From Prochilodus magdalenae (taxonomy: Eukaryota; Chordata; Actinopteri; Characiformes; Prochilodontidae), in the NCBI GenBank assembly GCA_024036415.1, contig JAMWET010001652.1, forward strand, positions 666,001 through 730,000: a DNA stretch of 64,000 nt. The letters run 5' to 3'. Positions 24,751 to 37,712 of this stretch are shown here, one piece after another; the stretch's first letter is position 1; each line of letters starts with the position of its first letter. The notes under the pieces are model-generated. The model saw only the letters and a list, made by a program, of their open reading frames with translations, did no database searches and was not told the DNA's origin. A program made the translations under genes and the position numbers.

Positions 24751-27700
24751 TTGAACAGAGTCGGAGGAGTTCAGGGGTCCAAGCACTGTTAGCTAAAGGT
24801 GGAGTTTTATGGCTAGATTTTTTACTGTTAGGGTGTGGAAACTCTGCCTGCTGTTAGTAAAAAGACACCACAGCAGTGTGCACTGTTCGTGACAACAGTT
24901 ATCTAGATCATTGGCACAAAAGGGGGACATGCTCCCTTCCACTTTTTTGAATGGTGGTCGATGATTCTGAGCGTTTGTGTGCACACTGAGTTTTGGCTAA
25001 ACATGTCTGACGTTGGGAATCAGTAGCCATTAACTTACTAACTTCACCACCTTTTGTAAGAACACTGCATATAGCATGATTATTGTTTGTCTGCGCTGAG
25101 AAGCTTAGTGGATGGGACATATAACAAGGAACTATGCACATGTGCTTCATCCTAATGCATTGTGAATAGGGTTGTACCAAAAATACAGACCATCTGGGGT
25201 CCATGAGGACTGGTTTGAAGACCTCTGCTCTACAGGGAGCACATTTAAATGGCATTTTCTCATTTTACCAGATACCATTGCACCTATTCAAAACTAACAG
25301 AAAGGATGAGCATAAAAATAATCTAAAAAAACCCTGTGTATTGTAAATAGGCTGTCTGGAGGGGTCTGAGGACTGTTTGGAAGATCTTTCAACATTCCTA
25401 TATATCAATTTTTGCCCTCATTCGAGATAAGGAACTTTGTAGCTGAACTGCGTGAACATACAGTTTAGCACACAAAGGAGAAACTTTTAGATCACAAGGT
25501 CACAGGCATTGTAAAGGATGTGGGTTTATTTTTACAAAATGGAAATGGTTTCTGTTGATGTTTATGTGCCCAGATAAATACATCACTCACTACATCACAT
25601 TAGCCACCACTCTTTATCCTTTAGATTTGAACTGGCTGTTTGGTTTCTGTTACTTTAGGAGTGAAGATTGACCTCTGTATTGGTCTTCATTCATAAACTA
25701 GGCTAAAACACTCCTTGTGCGTAAATGGGTGGAGCTAAACCGGCAGCTTAGTTTCCGTATTTGGATTGTAGATAGCAGTTTATGGAGCTAGTAGTTTTTA
25801 CAAACAGAATTCAGTTCTGTATGATACCGGCCCACATAATATTTCACAAGGACACTTCCTCATGTAATATCCTTACACTAGTGCAGCATAGCCATGGAAT
25901 ACATTGAACTGAACCATGTAGCAGTCTCTAGAGAGCATGCGACCACGTTGTTAGCTTCTACCGCCTGTAAAGATCAGATTACTAGGAGGGTCACTGCAGT
26001 CGTTTGAGTGCTGGTGGCCGGTATTTTCCAGTATATACTTTGCGGATCTGTAGGATGAAATAATGGACTGCTAAAATGTCTCTGTTGAAAGGCCCACTCA
26101 CAGTGTTACAGAGTGATTCATGTAAATGCAGCTTCTAATTCAGGGCAAACAGCATTCTGAACAGGTTCGTATTATATCTACCTTAGGAGTCTGTGTTCAT
26201 GTTACATAAGCTGCCAGTGAATATTCATGGGGCTTTGGAGATGATTTATTTTTGTTAATAACTGTTTACATGCAAAATGGCAGCCAGGTCCGGCAGTGCA
26301 GTGGGTGCGTATGTCTTGGACAAAAGGGCTCTCACTCCTGCTCAACAAATTCAGCAACGATGAGTTCCTACAACTATAAAAGTGTTTTTACCATCAATCA
26401 GATCTTATCTCCTCTAAAATTACAGCACTGGTACAGATGCAATCTAAAGTACCTGAGGATTCAAGAACGTCTGGGAGATGTTTAGAGATAATAGCCGATA
26501 TATTTTCTGTTTCTTTTTTTTTTTTTAAATCGTTCATGCTATCTTTAGCTTATATGCAGGTTTTTTTTTTCATACTTTACAGGTGTACAGAGGTACTTTT
26601 CTGATGTGGAACACAACCAAACCAATTTCTTGCACTCAATCCAAGGAATCTAACGTAACAAGGCTAGCTAATGTGCTTCATTTACAATTAACTGGACTTT
26701 AATGATTGATGGTATTAGTATGGTATGGCTCACAGTGGTATCGGTATAGATATCTGCAGGACAAAAAAAATGTACTCGCACTTGGTCTGCTTTTCTACTG
26801 CTAATAACTAGAAACTTCAGACTGCTAAACATGTGCGAGTGAGTGAATTCCAAATCCATGTTCAGCTTCTTACAAGCTTTACATAAAGATACATTTAAAC
26901 ATTTAGGATTCATTTAGGTTCTGGAAACCATAAAATATTATTTTTCATTATTTTTTACAACAATTAGGACACTTGCAGAGAATTTTCCTGAGACGGGATT
27001 GTGCACACTGGCTAACCTGCCACAGAGATGGAAACGAATGTGTTCCATTGTTGAATTATGTATTAATAGACTAATTAATGGACTTACTAATCTTTTGATT
27101 TAAAAAGTTCAAAGGAAATTAAATGGTACATGTAATTTAATAACATTTATAAGTTGTTTTAATTGGTCCCTATATTCCCCTGTTTTCCCAAATCTAGTTG
27201 TCAGAGAACCGCTACTACCGTTTGTAGATATACAGTATATGTTCAAGCTTTTTTGTAGACAGCGAGTTGAGATTACATAATAACTCATCAGAGACGAGTG
27301 TGTTAAGATTTAAGCATGCAGTATGCATGATGCTAACTGGTCGAGTAAAGCCACATTAGCACCACATTAGCCTTATATCATTAGTGGCAAACAGACAGGT
27401 TTGAGGTACGGGGGAGTTTTATGCACAGACTGCCGCACTGGTGAGCTCTAGCCAGGCCACTTAAGGAGCTGAGACTGAGCCCTTTCAATCTCTTGGTTGA
27501 ATTACTTAAGCTTGTGCTGAGATCTTATGAAGGGCCTGGCACACATCTACAGTTTAGGACCTGCCAAACACATGCACACACAGAGATCCATTTGGTGGAG
27601 CAGCAGCCGTATGGTTATTGCCAGTCTCTCCATGTGCTGTCCCATCAAAGAAACTCTTTCTCAGCAGCTCTTTCCTGCTGTTCCGCTTCCGACGTTTTGT

Positions 27701-29164
27701 ATCCTCCATTGAAATAAGCGGATGACTGCTTTTTTATGATTAACATATCCACTCTGTTCACTCTGAAGGTTTGGCAAGTCGCCGTGTTTTCTAACAGACG
27801 TGTGTTTTTTTTTTTGAGAACATCATTAATTCATTTTTTGCTAAGTACTTTATAATGTAGATTATGGCGGAAGTAATTCTAATACAACAAGGGCTGTTGT
27901 ATGCTGGAAACCCTCCTACAATTAGCAGCACAGTGCATGTACTGTGATAATGACACAAACTGTTGTATTACTGTGTATACAATACTCTGCAAAAGTCAGA
28001 GACGGACTGATGAGATTTCACCAGTTACAATAGCCTTTAAATACCTTTTTATTTTCAGCAACATACCTGGTCCTGCAGTTCCATCTAAATGCCCTGCTAC
28101 TATATTCAACTATACCGCTGGGCAAAAGTGTGGGCATTCAGGTTTCCCCGGGTTCCTTTATAAAACATTATACCTCCAGGTATGTTCCTGTTTATAAACT
28201 TCACACATGAGCCTGCAAAAAAATCAGCTGTTATCGGCCATGGCCATGTGCATCCTAAACTGATTGGAGTGAAGGACAGTAACAGTGCCCTGGATGGCTT
28301 TGATATGTGAAAGTTGCTGCTGGTGTGTTTAAGTGATTATGGAGGGGCTCTTGAAGCAGAAAGGCTGACTGGGGTAGGTTACGCACAGGGCCGAGCAGTG
28401 CGATGGGTAGGCTGGCTTATTGGTTAGCAACCAAAAGAAAATCTTCACTTCTATTAACACTATATTCATTATGTTAAAAAATACCCTGTGGGTTTTTGCC
28501 AAATGTGCCATATTCACCAATAATATTCTCCAATGTTCACCAAATCATCCATAAAGATCCTGTCGGCTCTGTGGGACCTTCTCTCATTAATGCCCTAGCC
28601 AAACATGGAAAATCTGGGCCCAGATTAAGAATCTTGTTAGTTAGCCATAAGGAATCCCGACTGTGTCTCAGCTTAAAGTTCTGTGAACTCATTCTGCCCC
28701 TCAAATACACTCAGTAAGCCACATAAACACCAAAACAAGCCCATCACCACAAGTCAATCCCCTTGTGTCTACACTTACTGTTATCAGCTTCATCTACCAT
28801 ATAGGAGGAGTTACAATTACAGACAGTACTCCACCTGTTTCTCCGTATACTTTGTCCACCAACCAAAACCTTTCAGACTCAACAGAGTCACATGGGCGGC
28901 ATCCTGTGACTACCAATTAAAGACTAGATCATAAGTGGAAAACTCCGGAGTGGTGGAGTCTGGCACAGTTTGGTGGGCTTTCTGCTCATGCTTTTTTGAT
29001 TGATTTAGGTTTTATTTAGATTTAGGGAGATAACTGCCAGGTTTAGGATGTGCATTAAACGCAGGAAGATCACTAAACTATACTAGGCACCAGCTCTGCA
29101 GGAAATCGGATCCTGCTGGACTAGAGGATGACCAACACAAACTGTGCAGCAGCATTTGAGCTGT
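24751..29164. other. non-coding stretch, nothing recognised
   Basis: Unique AT-rich sequence with poly-T runs near 26513 and 26562. No exon, tandem array or element end was found. The region 29346-30782 is similar apart from the CTCF-like core. Confidence 0.5.
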
Positions 29165-29345
29165 TTTCTCTAACTTTACATCTACAAAGTGGACCAGCTA
29201 GGTAGGAGTGTCTAACAGAGTGGACAGTGAGTGGACACAGTGTTTAGGAACTCCAGCTTTACTGCTGTGTCTGGTACCAGCCCAACACACACTAACACAC
29301 CACCAATAGTGCCACTGCAGTGCTATGAATGACCCATGGCTCGTA
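29165..29345 (-). repeat. dispersed repeat family B, copy 2
   Basis: The reverse complement has GTGTGTTAGTGTGTGTTGGGC, AACACTGTGTCCACTCACTG, TTAGACACTCCTACCTAGCTGG and CACTTTGTAGATGTAAAGTTAGAG. It is collinear with copy 1. Confidence 0.6.
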
Positions 29346-30407
29346 AGGCTATTGTAATCACAACACATTATGTGCAGTGCACAGGTGATATCATTTGTAA
29401 TTTGTTTTGTCAGTGTATTCCTTGACTTCACTATACATTGCTCAGAAGGCAATGGTGTTAAAACTGACTCCGGTCAGCTATATTGTCTTCCAAACAACAA
29501 AACCTGTATTTTGTACAAGTATTGTGTAATTTTTTTTATTTGACTGTCCACAAATATCACTTTAGGGTTGAATTCTTCTTTGCACCACTATTTCGATCAG
29601 TATTGAAGGAGATATAACACTGCATTAATTTAACCCCATTACTGTGATTAATTGTGGCAAAAGTCTGTCCTGGGCTGTTCTCCAGGCTCCCAGCATGGCT
29701 TATGCTGATAAAGCTGTTTCAGTAGAAGTGCTTACTGGTCCTGAGTCAGGCGCTGGCTGACTGATAGCTCCTTTTTGTCTACTTGAGCACCTGACAGAAG
29801 AGGCACTTCGCTTCCAGGGCAGTTGAGCTGACTTAATCCGCCCAGATCCAGCACGCCAGACGCTCCATGGCTGTCCCAATCCTCCACCCGCTCATTAATC
29901 AAGCCATCATTTGCTCCGCTTTGCATCATGGCTAGTACTAGGCAATATGACGATATGCTACAGTATCGTGATAAGTTACAGTTATTTAATTGCAGGACAA
30001 AAGCTAAGGGTATTAAAACCAGCATATTAACAAGTAGCTGATTGGACGTTTAATGTTTACATTTTTTGTTCACCCAGTTTCTATTAAAAAAAAAAAAATT
30101 CCATCATTTTTTTTGGCAAACACGTAATTAAAAAATAATCCGAAGCTTCTTTTAGGGTGACACTGCTGTTTTCCTGGTGCATTGTGTCCATTATGACTTT
30201 GCAAACCTCATAATACACATCACCATGTTGTGTTGCCATATTGCTCAGGCTTTCCTCATGCTATTTACACTGCAGAACAACTAGAGAAACTTTCACACTG
30301 GCTCTGTAAATTCAGGCTTGTTGTATTGCACAAGGACCTGGGTCTTTATCCAGAGAGTGGGTCTTTTGTCTGGAAGAGATTGTTGATGACTGCCTCTTCA
30401 TTCAGCG

Positions 30408-30432
30408 CACTGCTTCCCCCTGGTGGTCAAGC
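30408..30432 (-). promoter_or_regulatory. possible CTCF binding site
   Basis: TTCCCCCTGGTGGTCA contains CCCCCTGGTGG (30416-30426), which matches the core of the vertebrate CTCF motif on the minus strand. Only the core is visible. Occupancy cannot be judged from sequence. Confidence 0.3.
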
Positions 30433-30782
30433 AATTCTATTGCACCTTGATCTATTTTTGTTGGTTGGGTCTTGAGGACAAGCCCAGACAGATTGAGTTA
30501 TCACGGTGGTATCATGGTCTAGACACCAATAAATCTGAAAGTACAAGCAAAGAAAGAGAAAGTAAAGCAGTGTTGAACTTGTTCCCACCAAAAATCCCTA
30601 CTGCTCAGAATTACTGTTGAAACAAGGATCCAGGGATTCCAAGGGGATTCCAAGGGGTTTCTGAAGGTACTAGAAATGTTTTATGTGTTGGTTGTAGTTT
30701 AAGTAAAATGAAACTGAAAGGAAACACCAGGTGAACCGAGGAATCTAGTTCACAACAAAGGCAGAACAAACCGCAGGGCTGT

Positions 30783-30880
30783 TTCAAGTCAAGTCAAGTA
30801 GTTTTTATTGTCATTTCAGCCCTGTACAGTACACAGTGAAACGAAACAACGTTCCTCCAGGACCAAGGTGCTACATAGAA
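30783..30880 (-). mobile_element. retroelement 3' tail fragment
   Basis: Begins TCAAGTCAAGTCAAGTAG then TTTTTATTGTCATTTCAGCC, GTACACAGTGAAACGAAACA and CCAGGACCAAGGTGCTACAT. The short AAGTC repeat at the start and the TTTATT motif are typical of reverse-oriented LINE 3' ends in fish. It differs from the families at 5355 and 48156. Confidence 0.5.
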
Positions 30881-31619
30881 CAATTGATAAGGATGTTTTT
30901 TTGGGGTGGGGCACATTTGGCAGAAACCCACAGAGTATTATAAAGAATATCATTTTTATAGAAATGAAGGTTTTCTTTTGGTTGCTAAGTTCAAGTGGAG
31001 CACAACAGCAGTGAGCTACACAGATATGGGTTAATATAGAGAACCAAATGGTTCTTGGTGAAATAGCTTTTCACTGGTAAAGAGAAATCTTTTTGAAAAA
31101 CGGTTCCATATAGCACCAGAATGGTTCTGCGATTGTTATGATGTCAGACTTGACACATAGGACCAACCTTTTGGTGCCATATATACCACATTTCACAACT
31201 TGAAAGAGCCATTTAGCATGAAATATGTATATAAAACATATTGTTCTTAATAGCACCATTGCCTTGAACCCTTGAAGAACAATATTATAGGTGTATATAT
31301 CAATATAGAAAATGAACAAACTAAGCCCCAAACTCTACAAACCTTACAGTTGATCATCTCCTTATTAAAAAACAGTTATTTCACAGTGAGTGTGTCCATG
31401 GCACAAGACCCTTTGACAGAATCCCCCCAGATGCCTAGTTTTGATCACTGAAAGTGACATACATTAAGACGTAAATGAAATACGTTCAGAAGTAATGAGG
31501 GGCCTATGAGCTTTTATTCTTACACAGCTGCAAATGTCATTGTTAAGTGCTACATTGAAATTGTTATGTACGCTGCATACAGTTTCTGTGTCTCTTATAG
31601 TTATTTATTGTTGATTCCA

Positions 31620-31830
31620 GCAACATGTAAAACCACATTCAATTGCCTCCATTAGGAAGCATCTCTCTCGGCTGGTAACCGCCGTCATTATACCTCATTA
31701 GCATTCATTACAGTGCTGTTTCACCTTGTTCACCACACATGATGAATCACCACTATAAACATGTGAAATGGCCATTTATCAATGTGATAATCACTCGACG
31801 CCAGAAAAAAACTGAGGTGGTCATTACATA
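31620..31830. promoter_or_regulatory. possible conserved non-coding element
   Basis: A non-repetitive AT-rich block dense in homeodomain-type cores (CTCATTAGCATTCATTACAG, CCATTAGG, GTCATTATACC). It looks like developmental enhancers near neuronal genes. This is a composition-based guess; conservation cannot be seen from one sequence. Confidence 0.2.
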
Positions 31831-32419
31831 ATAGAATTATAAATCGGTAAACAGACTGATTACCACAACAGATGGGGGGTAATCCTAACAAAACCCCAAA
31901 AATCGTAGCCCCAAGAGTTTACGATTCTTCAGAGTGAAAATCCAGTCATTTGAACATGGGTGTGGAAACTTTACTATAATAGGATGCAACAAGATTCTTA
32001 GTCTGGGCCAGTTAGTAAGAGAGACCAAGGACAGAGCAAGGAGCAATATGATGTTACAGTCTGTTACACTGTTTTAAATGAGATTTCTCTTTGTGTTTAT
32101 TTCTTTGACACTGATAAAGTTACAGCCTGAACTATGCTGTGGCATATAACCTTCATCATTATTATTTATTAAAGCAGTTATCATAGTCTTGTTTCATGCT
32201 GTTCACAGATAAATCCTGTAAACATGTGAGATAGATTGACACATATTTAAAAAAATATATATATATATTTCATAGGGTTGTTGATGGTACGTGTCTGTGC
32301 TGAACACAAGCCCTTAAATTTACACTTTTAAAAATAGTATATTTTTGGTTTTATTTACTTTTTTTAAAATTAATTTTAAAGTGAAGCTGAAAAATGTATA
32401 TTTATCAAAAAACAATGCT

Positions 32420-32640
32420 GATTCATGTCACTACCAAGAGAGCTTTAGTCAACAGGGATATCCTTATTTTAGCCACACCTGTGAATTTTAAAGCTGGAGG
32501 TAAGACTGCATCCCTGTCCGTTATGCCCAACTGGTGAGCAGTTAGATCCCACAGTATTAAATATGTCACGAAGTCTGATAATCACAGTGTGTAACCACAA
32601 GAATCATCACTACCAAAGCACAGACTTTCTGAAATAAGGT
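32420..32640. repeat. dispersed repeat, copy 2 (pairs with 3555-3775)
   Basis: This copy has the same orientation and the same block order as copy 1. It carries an insertion of about 20 bases between AGACTGCAT and TGGTGAGCAG. The family is not named here. Confidence 0.55.
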
Positions 32641-33374
32641 ACAGTTTTGGTAAAAATGGTGCAAGTCAGTTGTCCAAAATGGGTTTTCAGCTGACTTTGG
32701 AACCAATATAGAGTTATCCATATACATGTAATGCACAATACAAGCTGCAGTGTAGAAGTACCATAATGATATGCAATGCATGGATGCTATAAATTAAAAG
32801 ATGCAAATGAAGTGAGGCATTTTTCACATTTACTACCAAATCTAAGCCTGTTATGTGGTGGTGTGTTTGTTGCGGTTGGGGTGGACCAAGGCTCAATTTC
32901 TCATTTTGTCCACTAGAGGGACCCAGTGAATCACCAATGGTCATATGTGGCTTTTGTCTCCATGCTGAGCTGCTCATACCTCATATACCAAAAACTAAAC
33001 ATTGGATATTCTTTAATAAAGCATTTTTCTGATTAACAGAGATGATATATCCTTTCATATTCACATGACGCACTGGCCAAGAGCATATGTGTTCTAGGAT
33101 CACTCTCAAAGAAAAACATGAGAAATATTCCCTCAGATATCTTCAAGGGGTGGGGCTTATAGTATAATGATGATGTCATACCACCTCTATTGGCTGCTGT
33201 AAACAATAATGCTCGCAAGCGCAGTCAGAATAGGTCTTGTATGCGTATTCATTCGTTTTCCTTGTGCAGTTTGTGCCACTCATTCTCACGTTTCACGTTT
33301 GTGTCGTATTTCTGGATGTCTGGCTGTTTTTGGTTGGTTGTTATCCGTCACTGATATGTGTGTAAACCCCCCCC

Positions 33375-33610
33375 CCAGCAGCCCTGCTGTGTCATAACAG
33401 CACCACCCACACTAACTATCACCATCATGTCAGTATCACTGCTGTGCTGAGAATGTTCCACCATCCAAATATATCAGTGGTGATCCAATGCTGGTCCTTC
33501 CCTGTTGTTGGATATGTTAGGGTGACGGATACACTGTCCACCAGTATCTGCATTCCCACAAGGTGCACCTATGTGGTGGATGTACCTGATAATATGTCCA
33601 TTGAGTTTTC
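33375..33610 (-). repeat. dispersed repeat family B, copy 3
   Basis: The reverse complement has ATTCTCAGCACAGCAGTGAT, ACTGACATGATGGTGATAG and TTAGTGTGGGTGGTGCTG followed by ACACAGCAG. It overlaps the left part of the family and extends beyond copies 1 and 2. It is the most diverged copy. Confidence 0.5.
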
Positions 33611-33947
33611 ATGTCTGCATCACTAAAGCAGCGCCAGTCTGTCTGTAGGCTGCTGCAGTGTGTGATGCGTGTGTTCTCCCTGCATTGATGGTGCAGGAAC
33701 TCTTTCTATTCTGAGAGTCTTTTCTTATTCCGACCTACTTTTTTTCAAATCCTGCTTCAGCAGAATCTCAAAGTGAAGAAGACTGTTGAGTCACTCCAGT
33801 GATTTACGAGACTGGGTGTTGTGTAAAAGTCAGAGACCAGTTTTTCTTTAATTTAAAGTCAAACGTCGTTAAACACATAACAATAAGATATTTATTGGTA
33901 CAGTACTGCACAGAAATCTTAGGCAACAAAGTTCTTTATTTATGGCA

Positions 33948-34424
33948 TTAAATTGGGTTTTGCTTGTAAAACAACCATATAATATTTAGAATAGATGCAT
34001 GAATACAGTAAAAGAAACATAGTAACAACTGTTGGTAAAAACAGGGGTCAAAAGTAGTGGACACCTGTCCATCACACCTACAGGGGTTGGACAGTGAAAC
34101 TGAAACACCTGGTTTTAGACCACAATCATTTATTAGTATGGTGTAGGGCCTCCTTTTGCGGCCAATACAGCGTCGTGGGCAGCCGTGGTTATGTTTTTTG
34201 GATACAATCCGGGTTAGCACCCGAACATCCCTTTCAGACAGCTTCCTCTTGCGTCCACAGTTAATCCTGTTGGATGTGGTTCGTCCTTCTTGGTGGTATG
34301 CTGACATTACCCTGGATACCGTGGCTCTTGATACATCACAAAGACTTGCTGTCTTGGTCACAGATGCGCCAGCAAGACGTGCACCAACAGTTTGACCTCT
34401 TTTGAACTCTGGTATGTCACCCAT
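33948..34424 (-). pseudogene. Tc1 transposase N-terminal remnant in miniature element copy 3
   Basis: A 158-codon open frame opening MGDIPEFKRGQTVGARLAGA. Residues 1-50 form the first helix-turn-helix and residues about 55-85 the second DNA-binding part (GRKRKLSERDV). Past residue about 88 the frame enters the terminal region of the element and then leaves it, so the last 45 or so codons are unrelated flank. No DDE residues remain, so it cannot catalyse transposition. It could at most encode a DNA-binding fragment, for which there is no evidence. Confidence 0.75.
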
Positions 34425-34609
34425 AATGCTGTGTGCATTGCAGTATTTTGAGCAGAACTGTGCTCTTACCTGCTAACTGAACCTCCACACTCTGCTCTTA
34501 CTGGTGCAATGTGCAATTAATGAAGATTGGCCACCAGGCTGGTCCAATTTAGCCATGAAACCTCCCACACTAAAATGACAGGTGTTTCAGTTTCATTGTC
34601 CAACCTCTG
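34081..34609 (-). mobile_element. Tc1-derived miniature element, copy 3, with a different internal deletion
   Basis: Same termini as the other copies (CAGGGGTTGGACAGTG / CATTGTCCAACCTCTG), 529 bp, transposase piece on the minus strand from 34424. Unlike the others it keeps a longer N-terminal part: both helix-turn-helix subdomains, through GRKRKLSERDVRVLTRIVSKK. It then jumps to the extreme C-terminal region. Its deletion is therefore independent of the one shared by copies 1, 2, 4 and 5. It is inserted into an older Tc1 element at a TA. Confidence 0.87.
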
Positions 34610-34799
34610 TATATGAGCTTGTTGGACATCCCATTCTATAGTACTTTACATTACTATGGCTGTTTTGTGGCTGTAACAGTCTCCACTCTTCTGGGAAGGC
34701 TTATCCCAGATCTTTCCAAGACATTCAAGAGCATTTGAAGGCACTGATGTTAGAAAAGAAGGCCTGACTCACAACTGACCTTCCAGTTAAGGCCGAACA

Positions 34800-35340
34800 T
34801 GCTCAGTGGGGTTGAGGTCAGGCCTCTGTGCAGATCACTTGAGTTCCTCAATGCAGAACATGTCAAGCAACGCCTATATGGATCTCGCTTTGTGCACAGG
34901 GCACAGTTATGCTGTTGTCACAGTTAGTTTTTATGCTTTAGCAGTAACATTACCCATCACTGGAGCTAAGGGGCCTGAACTCCGAAAAAGATCCCTGACC
35001 ATTATCCCTTCTCTACAACACATGATTGGTGGCACTGTGCATTCCAGCCGGTAGCGTTCCCCTGGCATCTGCCCAGATTCATCCATCAGACTGCCAGGCA
35101 GCGAACTACCATCACTCCTGAGAACACATTTCCACTGTTCCACTGGTGGTGTGCTTTAGATCACACCAGGTGACACTTTTCATAGCACACTTCAGCACGT
35201 CAGAGCCCTCCTCTGTGAGTTTGCATGGTTTACGCCTTTATAGAAGAGGTGCTGTTGCTCTTTCTCTCTTCTATTTTACAGTAATACAATCTAAAGTTGA
35301 CCAGAGCAGCAACTTGTGGCAAAGTCTTATCCTATGACAG
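34800..35340 (-). pseudogene. decayed Tc1/mariner transposase
   Basis: The minus strand shows catalytic-domain remnants in one frame (34931-35143): EQWKCVLRSDGSS, where the first catalytic Asp is expected, then RMPGERY, GIMVRDLFRSSGPLAPV and NVTAKA. The matching family motifs are roughly LWSDES, RMPGERY and GIMVWGCFS..GPLVPV. Upstream and downstream parts are frameshifted and interrupted by stops. Not functional. It belongs to a different Tc1 subfamily from the one at 39207-40851. Confidence 0.7.
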
Positions 35341-36059
35341 TGTTGTAATTCAAGTAATTGAGCTCTTCAGTAAGCACGGTTCCACGGCTGTTGTTTGTCT
35401 AAAGTAATTTCATGACTGTGTGTTCAGTTTATACACTTGTTAGTGTGGCTGAAACGTCTGGACTAAATAATTTAGAAGGGTGTCCACATACAGGAGGAGT
35501 CTCCACATTGTGAGCTGCTTTGTAGAACTAAGTTTGGTTTCAGATTCCTCCAGGACTCCCCAACTGGAAGCACAGGGGATTCATTATGTCAGCACGCTTG
35601 ATTTACCAGAATGAAGTACTGGATCATAACTACAAATAATACTGAGCCCCCCATGAGGAGAGGTGTGAAAACCTGAACTTGTGGAGAGACTGAACTTGTG
35701 GAAGGTGTGGAAAAGCATTGTTTGATGTTTGAGTTTCCTGACACTAAATATACATAACTTGTTCATAGTTGCTAGAATATAAATACATGTATGGGTTGTC
35801 TGTGGGTAGAATGTATAAAGGGGAAGAGAAACTGAGGACTGAGCTGTATGGTTTGTTAAATTGGGTTTTTGCTTTACATTTGTTATAAGATTTCAGAGAA
35901 GCCCAAAGGATGGCCTGAGCCAGTGCTGTACATGTGTGGACCATGTTTAAAAACTTGTGTTCATACACAGCTGTATGTATACACAGCTGATACAACCATC
36001 ACTGAGGAACAACTGCATCGCCAGCCTCATTCCACATCATTGATTAGCGTGTGTGTGTC

Positions 36060-36091
36060 TGTGTTTATGCGTGTGTGTGTGTGTGTGTGTC
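36060..36091. repeat. (TG)n microsatellite
   Basis: A short GTGTGT tract. Confidence 0.85.
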
Positions 36092-36164
36092 CTTTTGCTC
36101 TTGCTCTGTCATGGTGGGAGGTGCATTAGCTTTATCGAAAGATGCCTAAAAGAGAGTATGATAC

Positions 36165-36194
36165 AGAGAGAGAGAGAAGAGAGAGAGAGAGAGG

Positions 36195-36263
<69 letters not shown>
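36165..36263. repeat. (GA)n microsatellite
   Basis: GA dinucleotides with a few single-base interruptions. A pure purine strand of about 100 bases. Confidence 0.95.
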
Positions 36264-36264
<1 letters not shown>

Positions 36265-36460
36265 AACTTCATGCTGTTGAGACCAGCAGTGCAAGAAATC
36301 TTGGGAAAATAAATATGCGAGCAATAAAAAGTAAATAAGACAGGATTAAGTTTCTGACACGATACTTAACATTAACTGAGATCATCAAAGAATTCTCTAC
36401 CATCTTGATAATGTAATGTATATTTTGACATGATACTTCTTTAACTTAACAACAACCCCA

Positions 36461-36489
36461 AGAAAGAGAGAGAGATGGAGACAGAAACT

Positions 36490-36532
<43 letters not shown>

Positions 36533-37712
36533 GAGAGATACTGTAGGGAGAGAAATATATTAGAGAGAGAGAGAGAGATACTGTAGAGAGAGGAAGAGAG
36601 AGAGAGATACTGTAGAGAGAGGAGAGGAGAGAGATATAGTAGAGAGAGGAAGGGAGAGAGATACTGTAGAGAGAGGAAGAGAGAGAGAGAGATACTGTAG
36701 AGAGAGGAAGGGAGAGGGATACTGTAGAGAGAGGAAGGGAGAGAGATAAATAGTAGAGAGAGGAAGGGAGAGAGATACTGTAGAGAGAGGAAGAGAGAGA
36801 GGGAGGTAGTAGAGAGAGGAAGGGAGAGAGATATATAGTAGAGAGAGGAAGGGAGAGAGATACTGTAGAGAGAGAAAGGGAGTGAGATATAGTAGAGAGA
36901 GGAAGGGAGAGAGAGATATAGTAGAGAGAGGAAGGGAGAGAGATACTGTAGAGAGAGGAAGGGAGAGAGATACTGTAGAGAGAGGAGGGGAGAGAGAGAT
37001 ATAGTAGAGAGAGGAAGGGAGAGAGATACTGTAGAGAGAGGAAGGGAGAGAGATACTGTAGAGAGAGGAAGGGAGAGAGATACTGTAGAGAGAGGAGGGG
37101 AGAGAGAGATATAGTAGAGAGAGGAAAGGAGAGAGCTACTGTAGAGAGATGAAGGGAGAGAGATACTGTAGAGAGAGGAAGGGAGAGATACTGTAGAGAG
37201 AGGAAGGGAGAGAGAGGTATAGTAGAGAGAGGAAGGGAGAGAGATACTGTAGAGAGAGGAGGGGAGAGAGAGATATAGTAGAGAGAGGAAAGGAGAGAGC
37301 TACTGTAGATACTGTAGAGAGAGATAGAGAGGAAGGTAAGGGAGAGAGAGATACTGTAGAGAGAAGGGGAGAGAGCGATATAGTAGAGAGAGGAAGTGAA
37401 AGAGATACTGTCGAGAGAAGAAGGGAGAGAGATGCTGTAGAGAGAGGAAGGGAGAGAGATACTGTAGAGAGAAGGGGAGAGAGCGATATAGTAGAGAGAG
37501 GAAGTGAAAGAGATACTGTCGAGAGAAGAAGGGAGAGAGATGCTGTGGACAGAGGATGTGTGAGAGAAATAATGTAAAGAGAGAAGGGGAGTTTGTAGAG
37601 AGAGGACAATAGGGAAAGATGGAGAGAGACTAAAGGTGGAAGGGAGAGAGATATTGATGCTGTCGAGAGAGTGAGAGTAGGAGGACGGGAGAGATACTGT
37701 AGAGGGAGAAAC
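36461..37712. repeat. 27-bp polypurine minisatellite, about 40 copies
   Basis: The common unit is AGAGATACTGTAGAGAGAGG then AAGGGAG (27 bases), with variants of 25-33 bases and a second form carrying GATATAGTAG. The dominant unit is divisible by 3, and the complement reads SLYSISLPS again and again. This gives a 456-codon minus-strand frame (36441-37811) that is a repeat artefact. The + strand is about 85-90% purine throughout. Confidence 0.93.

Larger units (their letters stand above)
34042..35491 (-). mobile_element. decayed Tc1-like element, split by miniature element copy 3
   Basis: The left end has AAAAGTAGTGGACACCTGTCC and ATCACACC; the right end has GGGTGTCCACATAC, an inverted match to GTGGACACC. 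After the miniature element the sequence resumes with TATGAGCTTGTTGGACATCC, typical of the subterminal part of this family. Minus-strand coding remains lie at 34800-35340. Removing copy 3 and one TA restores continuity. Confidence 0.7.
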
